A stretch of 11,743 nucleotides of DNA from Anaerolineales bacterium UBA2232 (GTDB lineage Bacteria > Chloroflexota > Anaerolineae > UBA2200). Below the pieces are notes generated by a model that was not told the DNA's origin, did no database searches, and saw only the letters and a program-made list of their open reading frames with translations. The translations under genes were made by a program, and so were the position numbers. Shown here in pieces: positions 6,590 through 11,743 of this stretch; the stretch's first letter is position 1; the number at the start of each line of letters is the position of its first letter. The stretch covers positions 607-12,349 of the forward strand of contig DDYO01000313.1 of the NCBI GenBank assembly GCA_002348045.1, given 5' to 3'.

Positions 6590-7306
6590 CTAGGCCCGGC
6601 GAAGTGGGAAGAACGCCTCGCTTGCCAAGTCGGAACGCTGTAGAAAGTCCGGCAGCGCACTCACGCTGGGGATGTGGTGCCCGGCATACGAGCCGTACAG
6701 GCCGAACGGATCAAGATGGATAGCCCCGATGCCCGCGCGATTGGCTCCCAGCACATCGATGTGGTAAACATCCCCGACGTACAGGCACTGCTCTGGGAGC
6801 AACCCCAGTTCGGACAGGGCAAAATGGAACAGCCTGGGATCAGGCTTCTCGAATCCCACCACGGAAGAGTCATACACCCGCTCCAGCCAAGGCCGCAAGC
6901 CAACCGAGGTCAAGTCCCTCTCCACCCTACCATCGGCGTTGGAAATCACGGACAGGCGGTAGCCCTGGCTCAACAGCTTCTGCAAAGCGTCGTGGACCCA
7001 AGGGTACGTGTACGCCCACAGGCCTGGACCAGAGTCAAGGTCATACAGGGCTTCTGCCAGCTTTGGGACCTTCGTCGAAGGGATGCCAGCTTTCTCCAGC
7101 ACCCATGGGACAAACTGCGGCCAGTCGGAGCGCTGCAGACCTGTAAAGAGTCTGTCCTCCATGCCAGCGGTGAACTCGCCGAAAGCTCGCCTGAAGCACT
7201 CTTCTCCAACATCCTCTCCAGACGCCCGCGCCAGATCAGACATCACCCGGAAATTGGGAAACATCAAGGTGCCACCAGCGTCTAGCAGAAGGTAAGACTG
7301 CTTCAA
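6590..7306 (-). CDS. HAD-superfamily hydrolase (HAD-IA-like)
   Basis: The protein is 238 residues from a TTG start at 7306. The next in-frame Met is residue 15, after motif I, so the TTG is needed; a GGGAG lies a short distance upstream. Motifs: I, LLLDAGGTL (6-14; nucleophile Asp9); II, VISNADG (120-126; Ser122); III, Lys154 in GFEKPDPRLF; IV, VGDVYHIDVLGA (177-188). The cap domain lies between motifs I and II (about 20-105). Position Asp+2 of motif I, the usual acid/base Asp of phosphatases, is Gly11. This is seen in other HAD-IA proteins and leaves the reaction open. It is the last gene after ftsY and prfB, 99 bases from prfB across a nested inverted repeat, so it may be only partly cotranscribed. 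The stop is TAG. Substrate is unknown. Confidence 0.85.
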   Translation of the reverse strand: MKQSYLLLDAGGTLMFPNFRVMSDLARASGEDVGEECFRRAFGEFTAGMEDRLFTGLQRSDWPQFVPWVLEKAGIPSTKVPKLAEALYDLDSGPGLWAYTYPWVHDALQKLLSQGYRLSVISNADGRVERDLTSVGLRPWLERVYDSSVVGFEKPDPRLFHFALSELGLLPEQCLYVGDVYHIDVLGANRAGIGAIHLDPFGLYGSYAGHHIPSVSALPDFLQRSDLASEAFFPLRRA

Positions 7307-7338
7307 TCCACCACTCCCTACGATTTGGCGGCAAACGA

Positions 7339-7401
7339 ATGCTGGCGCGCAGGCGTGTCAGTTACCGCACCTCAACTTGGCAGAACTGACCGCACCAGCA
7401 T
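7339..7401. repeat. Two nested inverted repeats in the prfB-HAD gap
   Basis: Outer arms are ATGCTGG (7339-7345) and CCAGCAT (7395-7401). Inner arms are GTCAGTT (7357-7363) and AACTGAC (7384-7390). Both pairs are perfect over 7 bp. They could fold as one long interrupted stem with a 20-base loop. There is no U-run on the minus-strand side, so it is not a classical terminator; attenuation, mRNA processing or protection are alternatives. Confidence 0.5.
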
Positions 7402-7405
7402 CACC

Positions 7406-8498
7406 TTAATCGCCAAGGTTATACTGCAGATAGGCCTCAATGAACGGATCAAGGCCACCGTTCAGCACAGCATCCGTGTTGCCCGTCTCATAGTCCGTTC
7501 GAAGGTCCTTGACCATGTGGTAGGGGTGCAGCACGTACGACCGGATTTGATTGCCCCATCCGGCGGAGACATGCTTGCCCTTCATCTTGGCCCGCGCCTC
7601 CTGCCGCTTTGCCTCTTCAATGGCGAAAAGGCGAGCCCGCAGTACCTTCATGGCCAGCTCGCGGTTCTGCATTTGCGACCGTTCATTCTGACACATCGCC
7701 ACGATGCCAGTCGGCAAATGAGTGAGCCTTACCGCCGTCGAGTTCTTTTGCACATTTTGGCCACCGGCTCCGGCCGATCGGAACACGTCCATCTTGACAT
7801 CGTCTGGCTTGATGTCGATCTCAATGGCATCGTCCACGTCGGGCGTCACCTCCACCAGTGCAAAGGAGGTGTGCCTCCTATGGGCCGCATCATAGGGTGA
7901 CAGGCGTACCAGCCGGTGGACGCCAGCCTCACCCGTCAGGTAGCCGTAGGCATACTCTCCGCTAACGCTGAAGGTGACGCTCTTGATGCCAGCCTCGTCT
8001 CCCGGCATATTCTCCAGGAGCTCGGTCTCGAACCCACGCTGCTCTGCCCACCTCAGGTACATGCGGAGAAGCATTTCTGCCCAGTCCTGGGACTCGGTGC
8101 CGCCAGCGCCGGCGTAGATGCTCACAATGGCATCATAGGCGTCATAAGGACCGCTCAGGGACAGGAGAAACTCCTGCTTGTGCAAATCCTGGTCAAGTTG
8201 CTCCAGATCACGCTGCAGTTCAGCCATCATGCCTTCGTCGTCCTCAGCCAGCTCCAGGAGGACGGTGAGATCAGCAGTCCGGTGAGCCAGGTCCTTCCAC
8301 AGCGCGACCTTCTCCTTCAAGCGAGTCAGCCGGGCCATCACCTCCCGTGCGCGGTCAACGTCCGCCCAGAATTCCGTCTCGGCCGACTGCTGTTCCAGCT
8401 CTGTTATCTGTTTCTCGTCTCCTGCTACGTCAAAGATGCTCCATGATGTCTTGGATCCGTGAGCTCAACTGGCCCACTCGCTGATATCCCTCTTGCAT
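7406..8498 (-). CDS. prfB: Peptide chain release factor 2 (RF2), with +1 programmed frameshift
   Basis: RF2 ends translation at UGA and UAA. The gene is in two frames. Codons 1-22 start at the ATG at 8498 (AGGAG nine bases upstream; MQEGYQRVG) and end in CTT at 8435-8433, followed by TGA. Slippage over one base continues as GAC GTA at 8431 and runs to TAA at 7406. The joined product is 363 residues (E. coli RF2 is 365). Domains: N-terminal helical domain; PGDEAGIKSV (165-174); codon-recognition tripeptide SPY at 200-202; catalytic GGQ at 245-247. The long second-frame ORF alone would start at GTG 8341 and lack the first 52 residues. It follows ftsY by 66 bases with no terminator, so the two are probably cotranscribed. 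The frame change is genuine autoregulation, not a broken gene. Confidence 0.96.
8429..8445 (-). promoter_or_regulatory. RF2 programmed frameshift site
   Basis: Minus strand: GGAG, three bases, then CTT TGA C. CTT is codon 22 (8435-8433) and the in-frame TGA is at 8432-8430. The SD-like GGAG sits at the same three-base distance from CTT as the AGGGGG stimulator in E. coli prfB. Low RF2 slows termination at UGA and lets the ribosome slip +1 to make more RF2. Confidence 0.95.
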
Positions 8499-8564
8499 CT
8501 TCCCCCACTCCTACCCTTCACCCACCTGGCGCCCCAACTCAGCAGTGCCAGGAGGCGCAATTGA

Positions 8565-9482
8565 CTATTCTAACAGACCTTCCACATAGGCCTCGGCATC
8601 GAACTCGGCCAAATCCTCCACCTTCTCGCCTGTCCCCACAAACAGGATGGGTATGCCCAACTCCTGTACGACAGCGAACGCAATTCCCCCTCGGGCGGTG
8701 CCGTCGAGCTTGGCCAGCAACAGACCACTGACGGGCACTGCCTGGCCAAAGGTCTTGGCCTGGACCAGACCGTTCTGTCCCGTAGTGGCGTCCAGAACCA
8801 AGACGGTTTCGTGAGGCGCACCAGGTACTTGCTTGGCGGCAATACGGCCCATCTTGCCCAGCTCTTGCATCAGGTTGTACTTGGTGTGCAACCGTCCAGC
8901 CGTGTCCACGAGGACGACGTTGGCTCCACGGGACTGCGCCGCGGCCAGTGAGTCGTACAGAACGGCGCCGGGATCCCCGCCTGACTGGTGGGCAACAATG
9001 TCCACACCCAACCGGTGGGCCCACACCGACAACTGCTCACCGGCCGCGGCTCGAAAAGTGTCGGCAGCCGCCAGCAGAACACGGTCTCCCCGCGCTTGAT
9101 GGTAGCGCGCCAACTTGGCGATGCTAGTCGTCTTCCCTGACCCATTCACGCCGACGATGAGAATCACCGCCAACGGAGCCGGTGGTCCGGGCAAGTATGA
9201 TCGCCCCTTTTCTCGCAAGGCCGCGACCATCTCCTCCTTGACTATGCGGTGCAGGTCAACCGCCCTTCGCAGTCGGTCCTTGGACACCCGCTCGCGCAGC
9301 GCATCAACCAGGGCGATGGTCGTTGCCGTCCCCACATCGGCCTGTATCAAGAGGGTTTCCAGTTCTGTCCACGTGTCGTCGGTAATGTCGCTCTGCGCGA
9401 TCAAATCGACGATGCGACCAAAGAACGACTGACGAGTTCTCGTCAGGCTGCCTTGCAGGTTGGACGGGCGCTTGAGAATCAT
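8565..9482 (-). CDS. ftsY: Signal recognition particle receptor FtsY
   Basis: SRP-type GTPase that docks SRP-bound ribosomes at the membrane. From the ATG at 9482 it is 305 residues: an N domain (about 1-95), then the G domain with the P-loop GVNGSGKTT (111-119), DTFRAAA (141-147), DTAGR (193-197), AKLDGTARGG (257-266; the first residue is Ala where TKLDGTAKGG is usual) and the closing VGTGEKVEDLAEFDAEAY. It lacks the acidic N-terminal A domain of enterobacterial FtsY, like the short forms of many other bacteria. A TTG six bases upstream is the only earlier start and lies in the -10 box. No Shine-Dalgarno fits; the promoter places the start site at the ATG, suggesting a leaderless mRNA. prfB follows. 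The stop is TAG. Confidence 0.96.
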   Translation of the reverse strand: MILKRPSNLQGSLTRTRQSFFGRIVDLIAQSDITDDTWTELETLLIQADVGTATTIALVDALRERVSKDRLRRAVDLHRIVKEEMVAALREKGRSYLPGPPAPLAVILIVGVNGSGKTTSIAKLARYHQARGDRVLLAAADTFRAAAGEQLSVWAHRLGVDIVAHQSGGDPGAVLYDSLAAAQSRGANVVLVDTAGRLHTKYNLMQELGKMGRIAAKQVPGAPHETVLVLDATTGQNGLVQAKTFGQAVPVSGLLLAKLDGTARGGIAFAVVQELGIPILFVGTGEKVEDLAEFDAEAYVEGLLE

Positions 9483-9487
9483 CCCCA

Positions 9488-9516
9488 ATTATACCACGCG
9501 CGGCTTTTCGGCGCAA
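9488..9516 (-). promoter_or_regulatory. ftsY promoter, predicted to give a leaderless transcript
   Basis: Minus strand: TTGCGC (9516-9511), a 17-base spacer, then a perfect TATAAT (9493-9488). The expected start, seven bases after the -10, falls at 9481-9482, which is the ftsY ATG. The -35 is weak (3/6). Confidence 0.65.
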
Positions 9517-9552
9517 TTCCCGGGCTTTATGGCCGGTTGAGTGCAGAGAAGT

Positions 9553-9584
9553 GGCCACGTTGGTTGTTGCACACCGACGTGGCC
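9553..9584 (-). terminator. Hairpin after the anti-sigma gene (possible terminator)
   Basis: GGCCACGT (9553-9560) and ACGTGGCC (9577-9584) form an 8-bp perfect stem with a 16-base loop, about 35 bases past the anti-sigma stop. There is no clear U-run, so termination is plausible but not shown. Confidence 0.4.
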
Positions 9585-9619
9585 GCTGAGTCAAAGCCGT
9601 ATCCCTTTCACTACAACAC

Positions 9620-10564
9620 CTAACGAAGCAGGAGCCTTTCGCGCTGCCTTGAGAGAATCATGATCAGCAGCAACAGAACGACAGCCCCAGCCAGCGACAG
9701 CTCCACCCAGGGCAATATTGCCCTCCACGAGTCAAGCAGCGGCCACCAGCCTGTTGGGGCTGCGCTGACAGGCGAGGCCACAACACCTGGAGGCAAACCG
9801 AGCCCTGGTTCGGTGGCTGCCGTATCGACCGCTGCAACGTTGCCAGGTGCTGCGCTGGGATTCGCAGGTGCATCCGAGGACCTGGCGGCTTCAGCTGATG
9901 GAGACGCCTCAACAACCGTCGAAGGCTGGGACGGCGTTGGGACCTGGGGAGCCGGATGCGCGGCGGGGGGAGAGCCTGATGCGGACAAGGACCCGGGCGA
10001 CGGAACCGCCTTGGCCACGATGGCCTCCCCATCCGAGCGTCCGGCCACTTCCGTCACCGGCGCCTGAGGCGCTGATGCCAGGTATTGAACAGAATCCTCC
10101 TGCTCCACTGCATCCGCTTCCACTTGGGGTTCCTGCATCACGGTCAGGTTCGGCTCCGGTTCTTGCCCTCGGCTCACATCAAAGGCTGGCCGCGCCGCGA
10201 ACACCGGAGCCCGCAGCAACGCATCGCTGGAGAGAACCAGGGCCAGGAGCACTGAACACACCGCGGTGGCCATGCGCAGGTAGCCATAGGTCACCCGCTG
10301 ACGGCGCACCTGACGCTGTCTAATCCCTTCGCTAGCTGGCAAGACAAACGAGCGAGGCAGCATTCTCACCGGTGTCGCCCTCAGGATGTCAGCAGTTTGC
10401 CGCAGGGAGGCTAGGTCGGCGCTGCACCGAACACAGGCCGCCATGTGCCTCTCCACCTTTGCCCTGTCGCCAGCGCTCAGCCTTCCATCCATATAGTCCG
10501 ACAAGCGCTCTTGTACACGCTCATGTTCAGATTGGGTCCAACGCTTGACCATTTCAAACATCAT
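9620..10564 (-). CDS. Zinc-finger membrane anti-sigma factor with a Pro/Ala/Ser-rich extracytoplasmic segment
   Basis: Numbered from the chosen ATG at 10564 (314 residues), the N-terminal domain carries HMAACVRC, an HxxxCxxC zinc-binding anti-sigma (ZAS) motif with His40, Cys44 and Cys47. A first membrane segment spans about 95-116. A long Pro/Ala/Ser-rich stretch (about 135-275) has few hydrophobic residues. A second membrane segment (about 287-307) is followed by a short basic tail. Predicted topology is ZAS domain inside, linker outside, tail inside. It lies directly after the sigma gene and is expected to hold that factor inactive until an envelope signal releases it. Start: GGAG seven bases before the ATG. 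A GTG at 10582 overlaps the sigma stop as GTGA but has no ribosome binding site. The stop is TAG. The signal sensed is unknown. Confidence 0.85.
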   Translation of the reverse strand: MMFEMVKRWTQSEHERVQERLSDYMDGRLSAGDRAKVERHMAACVRCSADLASLRQTADILRATPVRMLPRSFVLPASEGIRQRQVRRQRVTYGYLRMATAVCSVLLALVLSSDALLRAPVFAARPAFDVSRGQEPEPNLTVMQEPQVEADAVEQEDSVQYLASAPQAPVTEVAGRSDGEAIVAKAVPSPGSLSASGSPPAAHPAPQVPTPSQPSTVVEASPSAEAARSSDAPANPSAAPGNVAAVDTAATEPGLGLPPGVVASPVSAAPTGWWPLLDSWRAILPWVELSLAGAVVLLLLIMILSRQRERLLLR

Positions 10565-10578
10565 TGCCTCACTCCGCC

Positions 10579-11169
10579 TCACTCGTCTGATAGACGATAC
10601 CTGCGAGGCAAAAGTTCCGGCTCTCGCTGAAGGTAATCTCTCATACGGGCGCGACCTCGGCTCAAACGAGACTTGACCGTGCCCAATGACACACGGGTAA
10701 TCTCGGCAATCTCGTCGTAGCTAAGCCCTTGCACATCCGACATGACCAGGGCTGCCCTTTGGTCCACAGGTAAGGTGTCCAGAGCAGCCTGGATAACGCG
10801 ATCCAAGTCCTTTCTCATCACATAAGCCTCGGGTGACTCTCCCGGGTCAAAAAGCACTGCGCTGTGGTCGGGGTCAATCAGCATGTCGTCTAACGATGAG
10901 GTAGGGCGCCGCTGTAAGAGGCGAAGCTGATCGTAGCAGGCATTGGTTACGATACGCAGGATCCAGGCCTTGAAGGATCCGCCGCGAAACTGCTCCAGCC
11001 CGTGGAAAGCAGACAGAAACGCCTGCTGCGTAGCGTCCGCAGCAGCGTCTTGATCGCGCATCAATCGGCTGGCCACGTTGAAGGCCAGAGACTGGTACGC
11101 CACGACCAGTTGGTTGAATGCATGAACGTCGCCGGCACGCGCTGCCGAAATCAACGCCTGCTCGTCCAT
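10579..11169 (-). CDS. ECF-type RNA polymerase sigma factor (sigma-70 family)
   Basis: 196 residues. Region 2 spans about 15-85, including DAAADATQQAFLSAF (41-55) and FRGGSFKAWILRIVTNACYD (61-80). A variable linker of about 45 residues follows. Region 4 spans about 126-182, with LPVDQRAALVMSDVQGLSYD (133-152) and the helix-turn-helix IAEITRVSLGTVKSRLSRGR (154-173). It directs RNA polymerase to stress or envelope genes. Start: ATG with AGGAG ten bases upstream, and a leader of about 34 nt from the promoter at 11210-11238. The downstream gene is its membrane anti-sigma partner, nearly overlapping, so the two form a regulatory operon. The stop is TGA. The target regulon is not readable. Confidence 0.95.
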   Translation of the reverse strand: MDEQALISAARAGDVHAFNQLVVAYQSLAFNVASRLMRDQDAAADATQQAFLSAFHGLEQFRGGSFKAWILRIVTNACYDQLRLLQRRPTSSLDDMLIDPDHSAVLFDPGESPEAYVMRKDLDRVIQAALDTLPVDQRAALVMSDVQGLSYDEIAEITRVSLGTVKSRLSRGRARMRDYLQREPELLPRRYRLSDE

Positions 11170-11195
11170 GGAGGTCAGTCTCCTGGCAATTCCAG

Positions 11196-11220
11196 AGTCT
11201 TATAGCCCGATTATAGGACT
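11196..11220. promoter_or_regulatory. Inverted repeat overlapping the sigma operon -10 and start site
   Basis: AGTCTTATA (11196-11204) and TATAGGACT (11212-11220) are inverted repeats matching at 8 of 9 positions with a 7-base centre. The dyad covers the -10 hexamer and the predicted start, so it could be a repressor operator. AT-rich -10 sequence can make partial symmetry by chance. Confidence 0.35.
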
Positions 11221-11238
11221 GCGAGTACCCGGGGTCAA
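11210..11238 (-). promoter_or_regulatory. SigA-type promoter of the sigma/anti-sigma operon
   Basis: Minus strand: TTGACC (11238-11233), a 17-base spacer, then perfect TATAAT (11215-11210). The predicted start is near 11203. The match to the housekeeping consensus suggests basal transcription by the main sigma factor rather than pure autoregulation. Confidence 0.85.
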
Positions 11239-11306
11239 AGCGATTACGTACGGTCTGTGGGCCACGATCAGGAACGCGAGTCCAGGTGTGTCCGAGTTCG
11301 ACGCCA

Positions 11307-11349
11307 GCGCCACGAGGCTTTGCCTCTGACACCGAGCAGTCGGTGGCGC
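11307..11349. other. Self-complementary segment upstream of the tRNA promoter
   Basis: Outer arms GCGCCAC (11307-11313) and GTGGCGC (11343-11349) enclose GAGGC-TTT-GCCTC (11314-11326) and CACCGA-GCAG-TCGGTG (11330-11345). The second hairpin shares three bases with the outer arm, so the folds partly compete. No promoter or ORF is tied to it. The surrounding 11239-11389 shows nothing else. Confidence 0.3.
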
Positions 11350-11389
11350 CGCATTGTCTGGCTGGCGGGTGGCTCCGCTGGCAAAAGAC

Positions 11390-11418
11390 TTGACTATTCC
11401 GCGCGATTAACCTATACT
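11390..11418 (+). promoter_or_regulatory. tRNA-Leu promoter
   Basis: TTGACT (11390-11395), a 17-base spacer, then TATACT (11413-11418). The predicted start, near 11425, is two bases before the mature tRNA 5' end at 11427. Confidence 0.9.
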
Positions 11419-11426
11419 GGCCTCAA

Positions 11427-11510
11427 GCCGAAGTGGCGGAACGGTATACGCGGCGGTCTCAAAAACCGTTGGGGGCAAACCCTGTGTGGGTTCGAATCCC
11501 ACCTTCGGCA
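11427..11510 (+). tRNA. tRNA-Leu (anticodon CAA)
   Basis: 84 nt class II tRNA. The acceptor arms GCCGAAG and CTTCGGC pair fully, with discriminator A at 11510. The D-arm is GCG/CGC with GG in the loop. The anticodon loop CTCAAAA has anticodon CAA at 11460-11462, decoding UUG. A 16-base variable region contains a short GGG/CCC stem. The T-arm is GTGGG-TTCGAAT-CCCAC. The 3' CCA is not encoded and must be added. It has its own strong promoter and is followed by a hairpin terminator. Confidence 0.97.
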
Positions 11511-11536
11511 CAGCGCGGAGCTACCCAGCAGCAATT

Positions 11537-11565
11537 GGGGCTATGGTCACCATAGCCCCTTGTTT
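11537..11565 (+). terminator. Terminator after tRNA-Leu, just before the aldolase gene
   Basis: GGGGCTATGG (11537-11546) and CCATAGCCCC (11550-11559) form a perfect 10-bp stem with a 3-base loop, followed by TTGTTT. A second tiny hairpin, GCGC-GAAA-GCGC (11566-11577), follows directly. The aldolase ATG is only 32 bases beyond the T-run, so this may also work as an attenuator for that gene. Confidence 0.85.
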
Positions 11566-11597
11566 GCGCGAAAGCGCGGAAAGTGAGCGAGGCAAAC

Positions 11598-11743
11598 ATG
11601 GCTCTGGTAACGAGCAGACCAATCTTCGCCGCAGCCCTGGAGCAGCGCTTTGCCGTTGGTGCCTTCAACGCCAACAACATGGAGCAGATTCAGGGCATCG
11701 TCGAGGCCGCTCATGAGGAGCGCGCGCCGGTCATCCTCCAGGT
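11598..11743 (+). CDS. fba: Class II fructose-bisphosphate aldolase (partial, 5' end)
   Basis: The first 48 codons run off the right edge. MALVTSRPIF, FAVGAFNANNMEQIQGIVEA (residues 18-37) and ERAPVILQV match the conserved N-terminus of class II (zinc-dependent) aldolases, in which the AFN motif lines the start of the barrel. The enzyme interconverts fructose-1,6-bisphosphate with glyceraldehyde-3-phosphate and dihydroxyacetone phosphate. Start: GAGG five bases upstream of the ATG. No promoter fits between the upstream terminator and the ATG, so transcription probably comes from readthrough of the tRNA unit or from a promoter hidden in the tRNA/terminator region. Related family members (tagatose-bisphosphate aldolases) cannot be excluded from this fragment. 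Confidence 0.93.
   Translation, partial: MALVTSRPIFAAALEQRFAVGAFNANNMEQIQGIVEAAHEERAPVILQ

Noticed and set aside
8339..8341. RF2 starting at the GTG at 8341
   Set aside because: The conserved RF2 N-terminus continues upstream in the same frame to the CTTTGAC slip site, then in the other frame to the ATG at 8498.
9620..9760. Sortase-type sorting signal at the anti-sigma C-terminus
   Set aside because: The LPPGV motif does not match LPXTG and lies too far from the membrane helix; a second transmembrane anchor explains the tail.
10565..10582. GTG start of the anti-sigma gene overlapping the sigma stop
   Set aside because: There is no Shine-Dalgarno before it, whereas the ATG at 10564 has GGAG at seven bases. 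Coupling through GTGA remains possible.
1..11743. CRISPR array, insertion sequence or phage genes
   Set aside because: No regularly spaced direct repeats, transposase or integrase motifs, or terminal inverted repeats with target duplications were seen.

Overview
The window looks like chromosomal DNA of a GC-rich anaerobic bacterium, most likely a member of the Chloroflexota (Anaerolineae-like). That placement is inferred from the style of the ECF sigma factor, RF2, the short FtsY and the class II aldolase; no rRNA is present to test it. Promoters are of the SigA type (near-consensus -35 and -10 hexamers with exact 17-bp spacers). Of nine complete genes, six end in TAG, two in TGA and one in TAA.

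Region 1 (bases 1-4680, minus strand) is a catabolic operon read right to left. It holds an MttB-superfamily methyltransferase, an ornithine cyclodeaminase/mu-crystallin-family dehydrogenase, a B12 (corrinoid) protein, and an MtmB-family (monomethylamine methyltransferase) homologue that runs off the left edge. The MtmB homologue is open throughout: the position held by pyrrolysine (TAG) in archaeal MtmB is a Cys codon here. The operon has a near-perfect promoter with a palindromic operator candidate over its start site and a small hairpin beside the first ribosome binding site. An AbgB-like M20 amidohydrolase is transcribed divergently (5023-6468, plus) from its own promoter, which shares a half-site with the operator. 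A coherent but unproven reading is a pyrrolysine-independent system that demethylates an N-methylated, possibly acylated, amino-acid-like compound onto a corrinoid protein. The corrinoid:carrier methyltransferase and reductive activator that such a pathway needs are not in the window.

A strong bidirectional terminator (6515-6548) closes this region. Region 2 (6590-9516, minus) is ftsY, prfB and a HAD-family hydrolase. ftsY appears to be leaderless. prfB carries the classical +1 programmed frameshift, so the intact RF2 is split over two frames. Paired nested inverted repeats separate prfB from the HAD gene.

Region 3 (9620-11238, minus) is an ECF sigma factor and its zinc-finger membrane anti-sigma factor, driven by a consensus promoter with an overlapping dyad. 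Region 4 (11390 to the end, plus) is tRNA-Leu(CAA) with its own promoter, a strong hairpin terminator, and the first 48 codons of class II fructose-bisphosphate aldolase.
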